A stretch of DNA of 61,234 nucleotides from Flavobacteriaceae bacterium (GTDB taxonomy: Bacteria > Bacteroidota > Bacteroidia > Flavobacteriales > Flavobacteriaceae): the NCBI GenBank assembly GCA_029238515.1, contig JAQWFW010000017.1, positions 1 to 61,234 of the forward strand, in the 5' to 3' direction. Positions 1 through 7,631 of the stretch are shown here, one piece after another (within the stretch, counting starts at the first letter, position 1; every line of letters begins with the position of its first letter). Below the pieces are notes generated by a model, which searched no databases, was not told the origin of the DNA, and saw nothing but the letters and a program-made list of their open reading frames with translations. The translations under genes were made by a program, and so were the position numbers.

Positions 1-92
1 TTGAAGCTGAAAAAATAATAAAAATTAAGTCAAATACCCTTTTTGTCATTTTCATATAAATACAATTTAAAATTACAATCGAAATGTAATGT

Positions 93-132
93 AAAAAAAT
101 ATCCCCAAAAATAAATTATTATTTTTAGGGAT
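93..132 (-). terminator. Rho-independent terminator of the tRNA operon
   Basis: An inverted repeat (101-132) pairs ATCCCCAAAAATAA with TTATTTTTAGGGAT, with a single mismatch and an ATTA loop. Read on the minus strand, the stem is followed by a run of seven T (93-99). It lies just after the last tRNA, so it should end the tRNA transcript. Bases 1-92 hold only AT-rich sequence with nothing I can name. Confidence 0.7.
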
Positions 133-138
133 AATCTG

Positions 139-212
139 TGATCGCGACAGGATTCGAACCTGTGACCGTCTGCTTAGAAGGCAGATGCTCTATCCAGCTG
201 AGCTACGCGACC
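139..212 (-). tRNA. tRNA-Arg (anticodon TCT)
   Basis: Minus-strand cloverleaf. The 7-bp acceptor stem pairs GGTCGCG with CGCGATC, including one G-T pair, followed by discriminator A. The T-arm contains GGTTCGAATCC. The anticodon loop CTTCTAA sits on the stem TCTGC/GCAGA and gives TCT, which reads AGA and AGG arginine codons. CCA is not encoded. It is the last of four tRNAs in the operon. Confidence 0.95.
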
Positions 213-235
213 ATTCAAAGACAAAAGTCTTGAAG

Positions 236-310
236 TCGGGGTGGCAGGATTCGAACCTGCGACCTCCGCGTCCCAAACGCGGCGCGATAACCGGGCTACG
301 CTACACCCCG
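236..310 (-). tRNA. tRNA-Pro (anticodon TGG), copy 1
   Basis: Minus-strand cloverleaf with the acceptor stem CGGGGTG/CACCCCG. The anticodon loop TTTGGGA on stem CCGCG/CGCGG gives TGG (proline). The T-arm contains GGTTCGAATCC and CCA is not encoded. The 75-base gene is identical to the copy at 358-432. Confidence 0.95.
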
Positions 311-357
311 AATGGTTACCTAAAAAAAAGTAAAAAAATAAACCAAAAAAACATCAG

Positions 358-432
358 TCGGGGTGGCAGGATTCGAACCTGCGACCTCCGCGTCCCAAAC
401 GCGGCGCGATAACCGGGCTACGCTACACCCCG
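358..432 (-). tRNA. tRNA-Pro (anticodon TGG), copy 2
   Basis: Same 75-base sequence and structure as the copy at 236-310: acceptor CGGGGTG/CACCCCG, anticodon TGG, no encoded CCA. The two genes are 47 bases apart in the same operon. The spacers differ apart from a few flanking bases, so the repeat is essentially limited to the mature tRNA. Confidence 0.95.
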
Positions 433-455
433 TGTTGTTTTGATTTTTTTACTTG

Positions 456-539
456 CGGAGAGACCGGGATTCGAACCCGGGCAACACTTACGCGTTGACA
501 GATTAGCAATCTGCTCCATTACCACTCTGGCACCTCTCC
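456..539 (-). tRNA. tRNA-Ser (anticodon GCT)
   Basis: Minus-strand class II tRNA of 84 bases with the long variable arm expected for serine. The acceptor stem pairs GGAGAGG with TCTCTCC (one G-T pair) and the discriminator is G. The anticodon loop TTGCTAA on stem GCAGA/TCTGT gives GCT, reading AGC and AGT. It is first in the four-tRNA operon (Ser-Pro-Pro-Arg). Confidence 0.94.
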
Positions 540-575
540 TATATGTTATGAACTTATGCAATAAAATTGCGGATG

Positions 576-606
576 CAAATGTAACTTTTCATATGCAACA
601 ACGCAA
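576..606 (-). promoter_or_regulatory. Promoter of the tRNA operon (Bacteroidetes type)
   Basis: On the minus strand a TTG (604-606) is followed after 20 bases by TACATTTG (576-583). This matches the known Bacteroidetes primary sigma consensus, TTG at -33 and TAnnTTTG at -7. The predicted start near 570 lies about 30 bases before tRNA-Ser. It is the best-formed promoter in the window. Confidence 0.7.
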
Positions 607-641
607 ACTATTTATTTAATTTTTTAAATACATTTTTGATC

Positions 642-2690
642 TTATTCGGGGTATTCAATACGAAGGTGATACATGTTGGCAAGCTTATGCTTCAAAACCT
701 TCTTTATAGATTCTAATTCTTTGAAAGTGATATTGGCATTCAAAAATTGAGCATCTTTGATTTGATTGGCCACAATAGTATCTACAAATGCATTGATTTT
801 GGTTGAAGTTGGATCTTTCAAACTTTTGGATGCCGCCTCTACACTGTCACACATCATCAAAATAGCAGTTTCTTTACTGAATGGTTTTGGTCCATTATAC
901 ATAAAATCTGAAGGGTCAAATTCCGTAGTCAATTCCATTTGTTTGTTATAAAAATAACGTACATAACTTGTGCCGTGATGTGTACGGATAAAATCGATAA
1001 CACGATCCGGTAAATTGTATTTCTTGGCAAGTTCTACCCCTTTGATGACATGATCCACAATGATTTGTGCACTCTCTTTTGGCGACAATTCATCATGCGG
1101 ATTGGTACCTGTCGATTGGTTTTCTGTAAAATATGTTGGATTTGACATTTTTCCAATATCGTGATACAAAGCTCCCACACGAACCAACATGGCATTGGCG
1201 CCAATTTCATTGGCGGAGGCCTCTGCCAAATTGGCCACATTTAAAGAATGATGAAATGTTCCTGGCGCTTTATCTGAAAGCTCTTTGAGTAATTTAGAAT
1301 TCGTATCGGACAATTCCAATAGTGATAAATCGGATACCAATCCAAAGAGTTTTTCATAAGCATATATCAAAGGTTGCACAAACAATGTGGCTAAGCCACA
1401 AAGCACAAACAATAGAAAATTTTCCCATTTGAGTCCATCAATACTACCCTCATGAATGACAAAAAATGCAAAATAGGAAATGATATAAATTAAAGTAATT
1501 TGACCTACTGAGATAAACAAATTGGCACGCTTGTACAATTCAGAAACGGTAAGAATAGTTACAATTCCAGCGATGATTTGTAGGAACATATACTCATAGT
1601 TATTGGCCACCACAAAACCTAACAAAAGTACCGTAACAACGTGCGTAAAAAGACCTAATCGCGCATCAAAAAATGCTTTAAGTACAAGAGGTAAAATACA
1701 CAAAGGCACTGCATAGATATAAGCCGAATTGTAATTCACAACCAGAGTGGTGAGTAAAACCATAAGGGCAATATTGAAAAAGATAAATGTGACTTTGGTG
1801 TTGTTGGAAAATATTTCGATCCTGTATTTTCTCAAAAAAAGCAAAAGCATCAACAAAGCCAAAGCGACCAAAACAGTATAAGCAGCCAAAATCCATACAT
1901 AGTTGGCTTTCGTCCATACTTGTGAGGCATATTCTGATTCTAAAGATTTCAAAATAGCCAGTTTATCCCCTTGTACTACTTCACCTTTAGAAATGATTAA
2001 TGTCCCTTTATCTACCCGACCACGAACCAAAACAATCCGCCCAATGCGATCTTTAAGAGCGCTTTCCGTAAGGGATGTATTGTATGTAGTATTGGGTTTT
2101 ATGATATCAAAAAACAAAGACAAATAAGAGGGCAAATACGCATCATAATCAGAACTTCGAACTTTAGTTTCAATGTATGATTTCAAATCCGTTTGAAGGA
2201 AAAAATCTGCATAAGGAATGGATTTGTTTTGCGTTTTATTGACCAACACAGAAATCAACCGCTCTGAATCAAAATTATACCCCTCGGGGAGTACGCCAGA
2301 AGCATATAACTCGGAGAGGATTTGTGCACCGAATTGGTATAATTCTTCAGTTAATTTAGGGTCTTTTACTTCTAAAAAATTACGCTCGAAAACAGCATCA
2401 AAATTTCTAAAAACCTGAGTGGTTTTAGCCGTATCTACTTCAAAAAATACAGGAGATTCCTTTGAAATTTGCAATCGTTCTTCTTCTAAGGCCTGGTCCG
2501 ATTTTTGAATAGCAAAATCAAATGGTGCATATAAATTTTCGGACTGCCATGGTTTCCCTTTTTCAAAGCTGTACCTAAATGTTCCGCTTTTTGGAAATAG
2601 ATAAACAATCAAAAATGTAGTCGCCACAAACAAAAGCACTTTATAAAGTAAATTGTGGTTTTTATAGAATTTATTTAATGTCTGGTCCAT
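642..2690 (-). CDS. pgpH: 7TM-HD family phosphohydrolase, PgpH-like (predicted c-di-AMP phosphodiesterase)
   Basis: A 682-residue membrane protein. One N-terminal membrane segment (about 19-37) precedes a large extracytoplasmic domain, then a cluster of hydrophobic segments at about 275-465, then a cytoplasmic HD domain. The HD metal ligands are visible: HHSL from residue 480, HDIGK from 510 and HHGT from 571. This is the layout of PgpH, which hydrolyses the second messenger cyclic di-AMP to pApA; the activity is inferred from that family. It starts at an ATG, stands alone, and has its own promoter-like motif upstream. Downstream on the same strand is the tRNA operon, which has a separate promoter. 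Confidence 0.88.
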   Translation of the reverse strand: MDQTLNKFYKNHNLLYKVLLFVATTFLIVYLFPKSGTFRYSFEKGKPWQSENLYAPFDFAIQKSDQALEEERLQISKESPVFFEVDTAKTTQVFRNFDAVFERNFLEVKDPKLTEELYQFGAQILSELYASGVLPEGYNFDSERLISVLVNKTQNKSIPYADFFLQTDLKSYIETKVRSSDYDAYLPSYLSLFFDIIKPNTTYNTSLTESALKDRIGRIVLVRGRVDKGTLIISKGEVVQGDKLAILKSLESEYASQVWTKANYVWILAAYTVLVALALLMLLLFLRKYRIEIFSNNTKVTFIFFNIALMVLLTTLVVNYNSAYIYAVPLCILPLVLKAFFDARLGLFTHVVTVLLLGFVVANNYEYMFLQIIAGIVTILTVSELYKRANLFISVGQITLIYIISYFAFFVIHEGSIDGLKWENFLLFVLCGLATLFVQPLIYAYEKLFGLVSDLSLLELSDTNSKLLKELSDKAPGTFHHSLNVANLAEASANEIGANAMLVRVGALYHDIGKMSNPTYFTENQSTGTNPHDELSPKESAQIIVDHVIKGVELAKKYNLPDRVIDFIRTHHGTSYVRYFYNKQMELTTEFDPSDFMYNGPKPFSKETAILMMCDSVEAASKSLKDPTSTKINAFVDTIVANQIKDAQFLNANITFKELESIKKVLKHKLANMYHLRIEYPE

Positions 2691-2745
2691 TTCGCATATC
2701 TAATTTAATATTCAAGCCATTTATTGCATGCATCGAACAATGAAT

Positions 2746-2774
2746 CAAAAGTAGTAAAAAGAACTTCAATTCAA
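2746..2774 (-). promoter_or_regulatory. Candidate promoter for the PgpH-like gene
   Basis: On the minus strand TTG (2772-2774) and TACTTTTG (2746-2753) are separated by 18 bases, fitting the Bacteroidetes TTG / TAnnTTTG pattern. The predicted start of transcription is about 50 bases before the ATG at 2690. Confidence 0.5.
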
Positions 2775-2852
2775 GAGTAAAAATCAACAATCATCTCTAA
2801 TATCTGCTAAATTTTATTTACATTAGCCAGAGAATATTTAATACTCATTTTG

Positions 2853-4028
2853 ATGAAAGAAGTTGTCATCGTGTCTGCAGTTCGAACCCCAATTGGTAGT
2901 TTTATGGGTGGATTATCATCTGTAGAAGCTCCAAAGCTTGGCGCTACTGCTATCAAAGGTGCGTTGGACAAAATTAAATTGGACCCAAAAAGCATCGATG
3001 AAGTCTTGATGGGGCAAGTTGTACAGGCCGGTACTGGCCAAGCTCCTGCTAGACAAGCAGCAATTTTTGCTGGAATTCCCGATACAGTCCCTTGTACAAC
3101 AGTAAATAAAGTCTGTGCATCTGGAATGAAAACCATCATGCAAGCCGCACAAAGTATTGCGCTTGGCGATGCTGAAATCATTGTCGCTGGAGGTATGGAA
3201 AACATGAGCCAAATCCCTCATTATTACCACGCAAGAACAGCAAAGAAATTTGGCCCTGCTCAAATGGAAGATGGCATGCAAAAAGATGGCTTAGTGGATG
3301 CCTATAACCATCAGGCGATGGGTGTTTGTGCCGATGCTTGTGCCACAGAATATGATTTTTCAAGAGAAGATCAAGATGCATTTGCGATTCAATCTTATGA
3401 GCGCTCTGCAGCCGCATGGAGTAGCGGGAAATTTGACAGTGAAGTTGTGCCTGTAGAAGTTCCTCAGCGTCGTGGCGAACCTATAGTAGTCACCACAGAT
3501 GAAGAATTTAGCAACGTTAAATTAGAAAAAATCCCAGCCCTTAGACCTGCATTTACAAAAGACGGCACCGTAACCGCAGCCAATGCCTCTACCATCAATG
3601 ATGGTGCTGCCGCACTTGTTCTGATGAGCAAAGACAAAGCAAAAGAACTTGGCCTGAAACCCTTGGCCACCATAAAAAGTTATGCTGATGCAGCACGTGA
3701 GCCAGAATGGTTTACGATAGCTCCTGCAAAGGCATTACCTAAAGCCCTAAATAAAGCCAACATCAGCATCAATGATGTGGATTATTTTGAATTTAACGAA
3801 GCTTTTTCCGTAGTAGGATTGGCCAATATGAAACTTTTAGGACTCGACGACAGCAATGTAAATGTAAACGGCGGTGCTGTAGCTTTGGGCCATCCTTTGG
3901 GATGTTCAGGTGCGCGAATAGTAGTTACCCTACTTCATGTTTTGGAACAAAATAATGGAGCCATAGGAGCTGCAGCCATTTGTAATGGCGGTGGCGGTGC
4001 TTCGGCACTAATTCTCGAACGAAACTAG
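2853..4028 (+). CDS. Acetyl-CoA C-acetyltransferase (thiolase)
   Basis: A 391-residue thiolase II family enzyme that condenses two acetyl-CoA to acetoacetyl-CoA, or runs the reverse thiolysis. The nucleophile is Cys88 in NKVCASGMKT. The C-terminal GHPLGCSGAR histidine motif and CNGGGGAS cysteine motif complete the active site. Length is normal for the family. The ATG at 2853 is preferred over the in-frame TTG three bases earlier. The NlpC/P60 gene follows after only seven bases, so the two may be cotranscribed although their functions are unrelated. A 3-hydroxybutyryl-CoA dehydrogenase at 24141 could act in the same acyl-CoA pathway. Whether the enzyme works in synthesis or breakdown cannot be read from the sequence. 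Confidence 0.93.
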   Translation: MKEVVIVSAVRTPIGSFMGGLSSVEAPKLGATAIKGALDKIKLDPKSIDEVLMGQVVQAGTGQAPARQAAIFAGIPDTVPCTTVNKVCASGMKTIMQAAQSIALGDAEIIVAGGMENMSQIPHYYHARTAKKFGPAQMEDGMQKDGLVDAYNHQAMGVCADACATEYDFSREDQDAFAIQSYERSAAAWSSGKFDSEVVPVEVPQRRGEPIVVTTDEEFSNVKLEKIPALRPAFTKDGTVTAANASTINDGAAALVLMSKDKAKELGLKPLATIKSYADAAREPEWFTIAPAKALPKALNKANISINDVDYFEFNEAFSVVGLANMKLLGLDDSNVNVNGGAVALGHPLGCSGARIVVTLLHVLEQNNGAIGAAAICNGGGGASALILERN

Positions 4029-4035
4029 CAGCCAA

Positions 4036-4785
4036 ATGCAATACGGCCTGTGTCATCTTAGCATTGTCGCATTAAGAAATGAACCTTCGGACAAAAGCGA
4101 ACTCACTTCGCAAGTCCTTTATGGCGAATTATTCAAAGTCCTAGAGCAACGCAAAAAATGGAGTCGTATCCGATTGAGTTATGACGGATATGAAGGTTGG
4201 ATTGACAATAAACAATTCCAACTGATCGAAAAAGAAGACTACAAAATATACTCTTCAAAAAAAGAGCAACTCTGCGGCGATTTAGTCAGTTTTATTTCAG
4301 ATAAAGACCATAAACTTCAACCCATTGTGATGGGAAGTGTGTTGTCTGCACAATCACTATTGAACCATGACTTTGACGGAGAAGTTCTGATTGGGCAACA
4401 GCAAAAAAATCAGCTTATAGAAACCGCACTTTTATTCCTTAATACCCCCTATTTGTGGGGTGGAAAAACCCCTTTTGGTATCGATTGTTCGGGCTTTACA
4501 CAAATGGTATATCGCCTCAATGGATTCAAACTCTTACGCGATGCTTCACAACAAGCCACGCAAGGCGATGCCTTAAGTTTTATTGAAGAAAGTACCGCTG
4601 GAGACCTCGCTTTTTTTGATAATAATGAGGGGGACATCATTCATGTCGGCATCATCATGGAAAACCACCATATCATCCATGCGCACGGTAAAGTACGGAT
4701 TGACCGCATAGACCACACTGGAATTTATAATGTCGATACCAAAACCCACTCCCATAAACTTCGCGTGATTAAGAGTATCGTTTAA
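4036..4785 (+). CDS. NlpC/P60 family cysteine peptidase with N-terminal SH3-like domain
   Basis: A 249-residue predicted peptidoglycan endopeptidase of family C40. Residues 1-65 look like a bacterial SH3 domain (LYGELFKVLEQRKKWSRIRL, then GYEGWID), which usually binds cell wall. The catalytic domain starts near residue 125: Cys151 lies in FGIDCSGF, His203 in IIHVGII, and a further His in HAHGKV completes the site. There is no clear signal peptide, as is common for the flavobacterial members of this group, so export is uncertain. It lies seven bases after the thiolase stop. Confidence 0.85.
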   Translation: MQYGLCHLSIVALRNEPSDKSELTSQVLYGELFKVLEQRKKWSRIRLSYDGYEGWIDNKQFQLIEKEDYKIYSSKKEQLCGDLVSFISDKDHKLQPIVMGSVLSAQSLLNHDFDGEVLIGQQQKNQLIETALLFLNTPYLWGGKTPFGIDCSGFTQMVYRLNGFKLLRDASQQATQGDALSFIEESTAGDLAFFDNNEGDIIHVGIIMENHHIIHAHGKVRIDRIDHTGIYNVDTKTHSHKLRVIKSIV

Positions 4786-4828
4786 TTTTTTTTTGTAAGT
4801 TTGAGGATAAATCCTAAATCTTTTTATC

Positions 4829-5557
4829 ATGTTTACTCCTATAGTTAAACTTTCCACAGTTTTAATTTTATCACTTTATACGTCCTTTTCAGGATGTCAA
4901 AATGTTATTTACGATCGCGAATCCGCAAACACAACGGAAAACGTTTATGATTATTCAAATTTTGATGAGCTAGACCTCAGCCATGCGGTTTCGGTCAATG
5001 TAGTTCAATCGGATACTTACAAAGTTGTAGTCAGTTGCAATGAAAAATACCAAGACGACCTTAGGGTTGTGCAAAATAATTCTACACTAAAAATCAAAAT
5101 GGCGGGATGGAAAAATTACAGAAACTTGGATTTAAAATCCGAAATCCATTTGCCCTCGCTTAAAAAACTTCAAATGAGCGGAGCTTCAAGAGTAGTTCTG
5201 AATAATTTAAAAGGTCAAAATATGACCGTTGATATTTCTGGAGCAAGTTCTCTTAAAGGCAATATTGATTTGTCTAACACGCTAGAAATTGATGCTTCAG
5301 GGGCATCGAGAATTCAGCTTGAGGGCGTAGTCAAAAATGCAGATGTAGACGTTTCTGGAGCTTCCAGTGTCAAAGGGCTAGATTTGGTCATCAATGACAA
5401 GTTGCGTTTAGACGCTTCAGGGGCAAGCAATGCCAAATTAATCGCCAATGGCCGCATCAAAGCTGACCTCAGCGGTGCCAGTTCATTTAAATATGGTGGC
5501 GATGCCGATAAGGTCAATATCCACTCTACCGGGGCTTCGAGTTCGAGGAAGTTGTAA
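4829..5557 (+). CDS. Head GIN domain (DUF2807) lipoprotein with SGAS repeats
   Basis: A 242-residue predicted lipoprotein. The signal peptide ends in the lipobox SFSGC, with the lipidated cysteine near residue 23. Residues from about 40 match the head GIN domain (DUF2807), a putative auto-transporter adhesin head built from beta-helix turns. The C-terminal half contains at least six near-periodic turns carrying SGAS or TGAS about every 17-20 residues, as expected for stacked helix rungs. Function in this family is not established; surface or periplasmic adhesion is the usual guess. It may be transcribed with the NlpC/P60 gene 43 bases upstream. Confidence 0.8.
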   Translation: MFTPIVKLSTVLILSLYTSFSGCQNVIYDRESANTTENVYDYSNFDELDLSHAVSVNVVQSDTYKVVVSCNEKYQDDLRVVQNNSTLKIKMAGWKNYRNLDLKSEIHLPSLKKLQMSGASRVVLNNLKGQNMTVDISGASSLKGNIDLSNTLEIDASGASRIQLEGVVKNADVDVSGASSVKGLDLVINDKLRLDASGASNAKLIANGRIKADLSGASSFKYGGDADKVNIHSTGASSSRKL

Positions 5558-5692
5558 TTTTTTATCAAATATCCAATAGCTTTTTCGGTAAACTCAAAAA
5601 GAGTCGAAAGGTGCGGATATATACTAGTTGTGGTGCATTTGACGCAACCATTTTTAAGAAACTTCATCCTCTAAAAGAAAAACCATAACGAA

Positions 5693-6121
5693 ATGAAAAA
5701 AATATTAATCCTAACGATAATCGCAATAGCAGTATTGAGTTGTTCAGATAATGATGACAATGGAAATTTAAATAATTGTGATTTTGCGTCTATTGTAAGT
5801 ACTGAACAATACGAAAATGCACCTTCTGACCAGTTAGCTATTAATAGTTTAGAAATTAATGGTGATTGTTTGAAAATTAACTTTAGCGCAAGTGGTTGTG
5901 ATGGTAATTCTTGGGCGTTGAAACTTATTGATTCAGAACATATTTTTGAATCATTCCCACCACAAAGAAACTTAAGGTTATCTTTTAAAAATTGGGAAGA
6001 CAGTCTAGCATTCATCACAAAAGAATTGACTTTTGATATTTCAAACTTACAAGTAGATGGAAACAAAGTTCAACTGAACCTAACAAATTCTGAAAACTTG
6101 AACATCTTGTACGAATATTAA
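5693..6121 (+). CDS. Small predicted lipoprotein, function unknown
   Basis: A 142-residue protein starting MKKILILTIIAIAVLSCSDN, a clear lipoprotein signal (cleavage before the Cys of VLSC) followed by an Asp/Asn-rich linker. The mature part has three further cysteines (NNCDF, GDCLK, SGCDG) and beta-strand-like alternation. I do not recognise a family. It is visibly more AT-rich than the surrounding housekeeping genes. Its stop overlaps the start of a 58-residue membrane protein, so the two are probably translated together. Confidence 0.7.
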   Translation: MKKILILTIIAIAVLSCSDNDDNGNLNNCDFASIVSTEQYENAPSDQLAINSLEINGDCLKINFSASGCDGNSWALKLIDSEHIFESFPPQRNLRLSFKNWEDSLAFITKELTFDISNLQVDGNKVQLNLTNSENLNILYEY

Positions 6122-6297
6122 TGAATTACATAAAACCAGATATTTTGAGATTAAAAAAACTACTTAAAAACAAGTTCTTTATTTCTATTCTTGGGGCTGT
6201 AGTTATAACACTAAGTCAAGGTGGTTTTGAGTTGAGTTTTTTTATAATTTCATTTGTTGTGTTTTATGCTTTATTTTGGGGGTATGACAATCCTTGA
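6121..6297 (+). CDS. 58-residue predicted membrane protein, coupled to the upstream lipoprotein
   Basis: A short reading frame starting at ATG 6121 and overlapping the preceding stop by one base (TAATG). The product has a basic N-terminus (LRLKKLLKNK) and two hydrophobic segments (FFISILGAVVIT and FFIISFVVFYALFW) joined by a short polar turn, ending GYDNP. That suggests a small two-helix inner-membrane protein. There are no recognisable homologues by eye. The coupling, the membrane-like composition and the terminator 11 bases later support it being real. Gene finders could miss it because of its size. Confidence 0.55.
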   Translation: MNYIKPDILRLKKLLKNKFFISILGAVVITLSQGGFELSFFIISFVVFYALFWGYDNP

Positions 6298-6307
6298 GAA
6301 AAATAAC

Positions 6308-6354
6308 TTTTACAAAAAAAAGCCCATACAGTGTATGGGCTTTTTTTTGTAAAA
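6308..6354. terminator. Bidirectional terminator, 23-bp perfect inverted repeat
   Basis: A perfect 23-bp inverted repeat around a single central G. The core is AGCCCATACA/TGTATGGGCT, flanked by eight A on one side and eight T on the other. It forms a strong hairpin with a U-tract on either strand, and lies between the converging 58-residue gene and the TPR gene. It should end both transcripts. Confidence 0.92.
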
Positions 6355-6363
6355 ATCGAATTG

Positions 6364-7614
6364 TTATTGTTCTAAGCTATTGGCCAAGTCTTTATATTCT
6401 TTGGCTTTGGCATCATTACCAGTAGCAGAGAAAATATTAGACAGAGTTTTAGCGGCTTGAACATTTGTAGGATCAGCAACAAGAGCTTGTTCCAAATAGG
6501 GAATAGCGTCCAAATACAGTTGGTTTCGTTCTTCACGAAGTTCGTCGTAGCGACGGTCATCGGCAGCAGAGGTCCCAAGGTTGTTCATTTCATCAATAAT
6601 GGATTCTTCTTGACCTAAAATCAATGCAGCAATATTTATGTACGCATTGGTATACTTAGGATTGATTTCTATTGCACGCTGATAGTATTTTTTGGCGTTG
6701 GCAACATCATTGGCCTCAGCGGCAAGCACCCCTAAATTGTATTGTAATTCGGCATTATTTGGGTCTCGTTCAGTAGCATATTCCAAAAGTTCTTTAAATT
6801 TTTGGGTGTTCCCCATAGAATAATGCACGTTCGCCTCTGTCAGCACCAAATTCAAATCATCAGGATTTTCGGCTCTGGCCTCACGCATGGCCTCAAGAGC
6901 TTTTTCCGTTTCACCACGTTGATTGTAAATCAAGGCCATATTTTTGATGATTTCTGGGTATTTAGATTTTGTATTTTTTTCTGTAGGGTTGATATGTGTT
7001 TTGGTTTTTACAGACACATCGCGTAACACTTTACTGTCAAAAGGTTCTACTTCGTTGGTCTCTTTGTTTACAGCAAAAAATTGCTTTTCAATTCCAGTAA
7101 ACCCTAACGATTTCAACTGTTCATACATCGCCAAGGACTTATCATATTGTTGAGCATTTACAGCCGATGATGCCGCGTAATACAAATAAATTGTATCCTT
7201 TTGTGAAAGTTTATAGGCATTTGAAAAATAATCTGTGGCAGATGAATAATCATTGGTAGAGGCAAAATCACTTCCTTTGGTCAGTAAGTGATTGATTAAT
7301 TTTTGTAAATGCATGCCTTTTTCTTGGGTTGGAACAGCTGAAGTAACATTACCAAAGGCCTCAACAGATTGGTCAATCTCTGCCGAAGTAGCCGAACCAT
7401 TTTTGAAAAACAATATGCTCTGGTAAAGATAGTACTGACTTTTTTGTTTTTCATCCATTGCATCTAAAAATGATGCAGCCGCTGAAAGTCCAGTAGATGC
7501 TTTTTCGAAATTCCCTCGATCCAACTCTTTACCAGCTGTACGAAGTTCTTTTTTTTGTGCATTTATGGACCATGCAAATGTAAGTAGGAGTCCAAAAATT
7601 AGGTAATTTTTCAT
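6364..7614 (-). CDS. Tetratricopeptide repeat protein, exported
   Basis: A 416-residue protein with a cleavable signal peptide (MKNYLIFGLLLTFAWSINAQ, cleavage after SINA), so periplasmic or outer-membrane associated. The rest is helical and contains TPR units. The clearest run is at about 215-330, including YNQRGETEKALEAMREA, and another lies near the C-terminus (PYLEQALVADPTNVQAAK). TPRs are protein-binding scaffolds; no enzymatic domain is seen. It follows gyrA by 17 bases on the same strand and ends at the strong terminator, so it is probably the second gene of a gyrA operon, an arrangement I recall as common in Flavobacteriaceae. Confidence 0.88.
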   Translation of the reverse strand: MKNYLIFGLLLTFAWSINAQKKELRTAGKELDRGNFEKASTGLSAAASFLDAMDEKQKSQYYLYQSILFFKNGSATSAEIDQSVEAFGNVTSAVPTQEKGMHLQKLINHLLTKGSDFASTNDYSSATDYFSNAYKLSQKDTIYLYYAASSAVNAQQYDKSLAMYEQLKSLGFTGIEKQFFAVNKETNEVEPFDSKVLRDVSVKTKTHINPTEKNTKSKYPEIIKNMALIYNQRGETEKALEAMREARAENPDDLNLVLTEANVHYSMGNTQKFKELLEYATERDPNNAELQYNLGVLAAEANDVANAKKYYQRAIEINPKYTNAYINIAALILGQEESIIDEMNNLGTSAADDRRYDELREERNQLYLDAIPYLEQALVADPTNVQAAKTLSNIFSATGNDAKAKEYKDLANSLEQ

Positions 7615-7631
7615 GATTTGTTGTATTAAAA

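Noticed and set aside
185-412. A 75-codon plus-strand reading frame
   Set aside because: It runs antisense through the tRNA-Arg and both tRNA-Pro genes; the peptide is just the complement of tRNA sequence (two repeated RTCDLR-like stretches).
2807-3417. Several minus-strand reading frames opposite the thiolase
   Set aside because: They are shadows of a strongly conserved enzyme gene; the peptides are low-complexity and have no family features.
5558-5692. A short open frame in the gap after the GIN lipoprotein
   Set aside because: About 35 codons without a convincing start, composition or homology; treated as intergenic.
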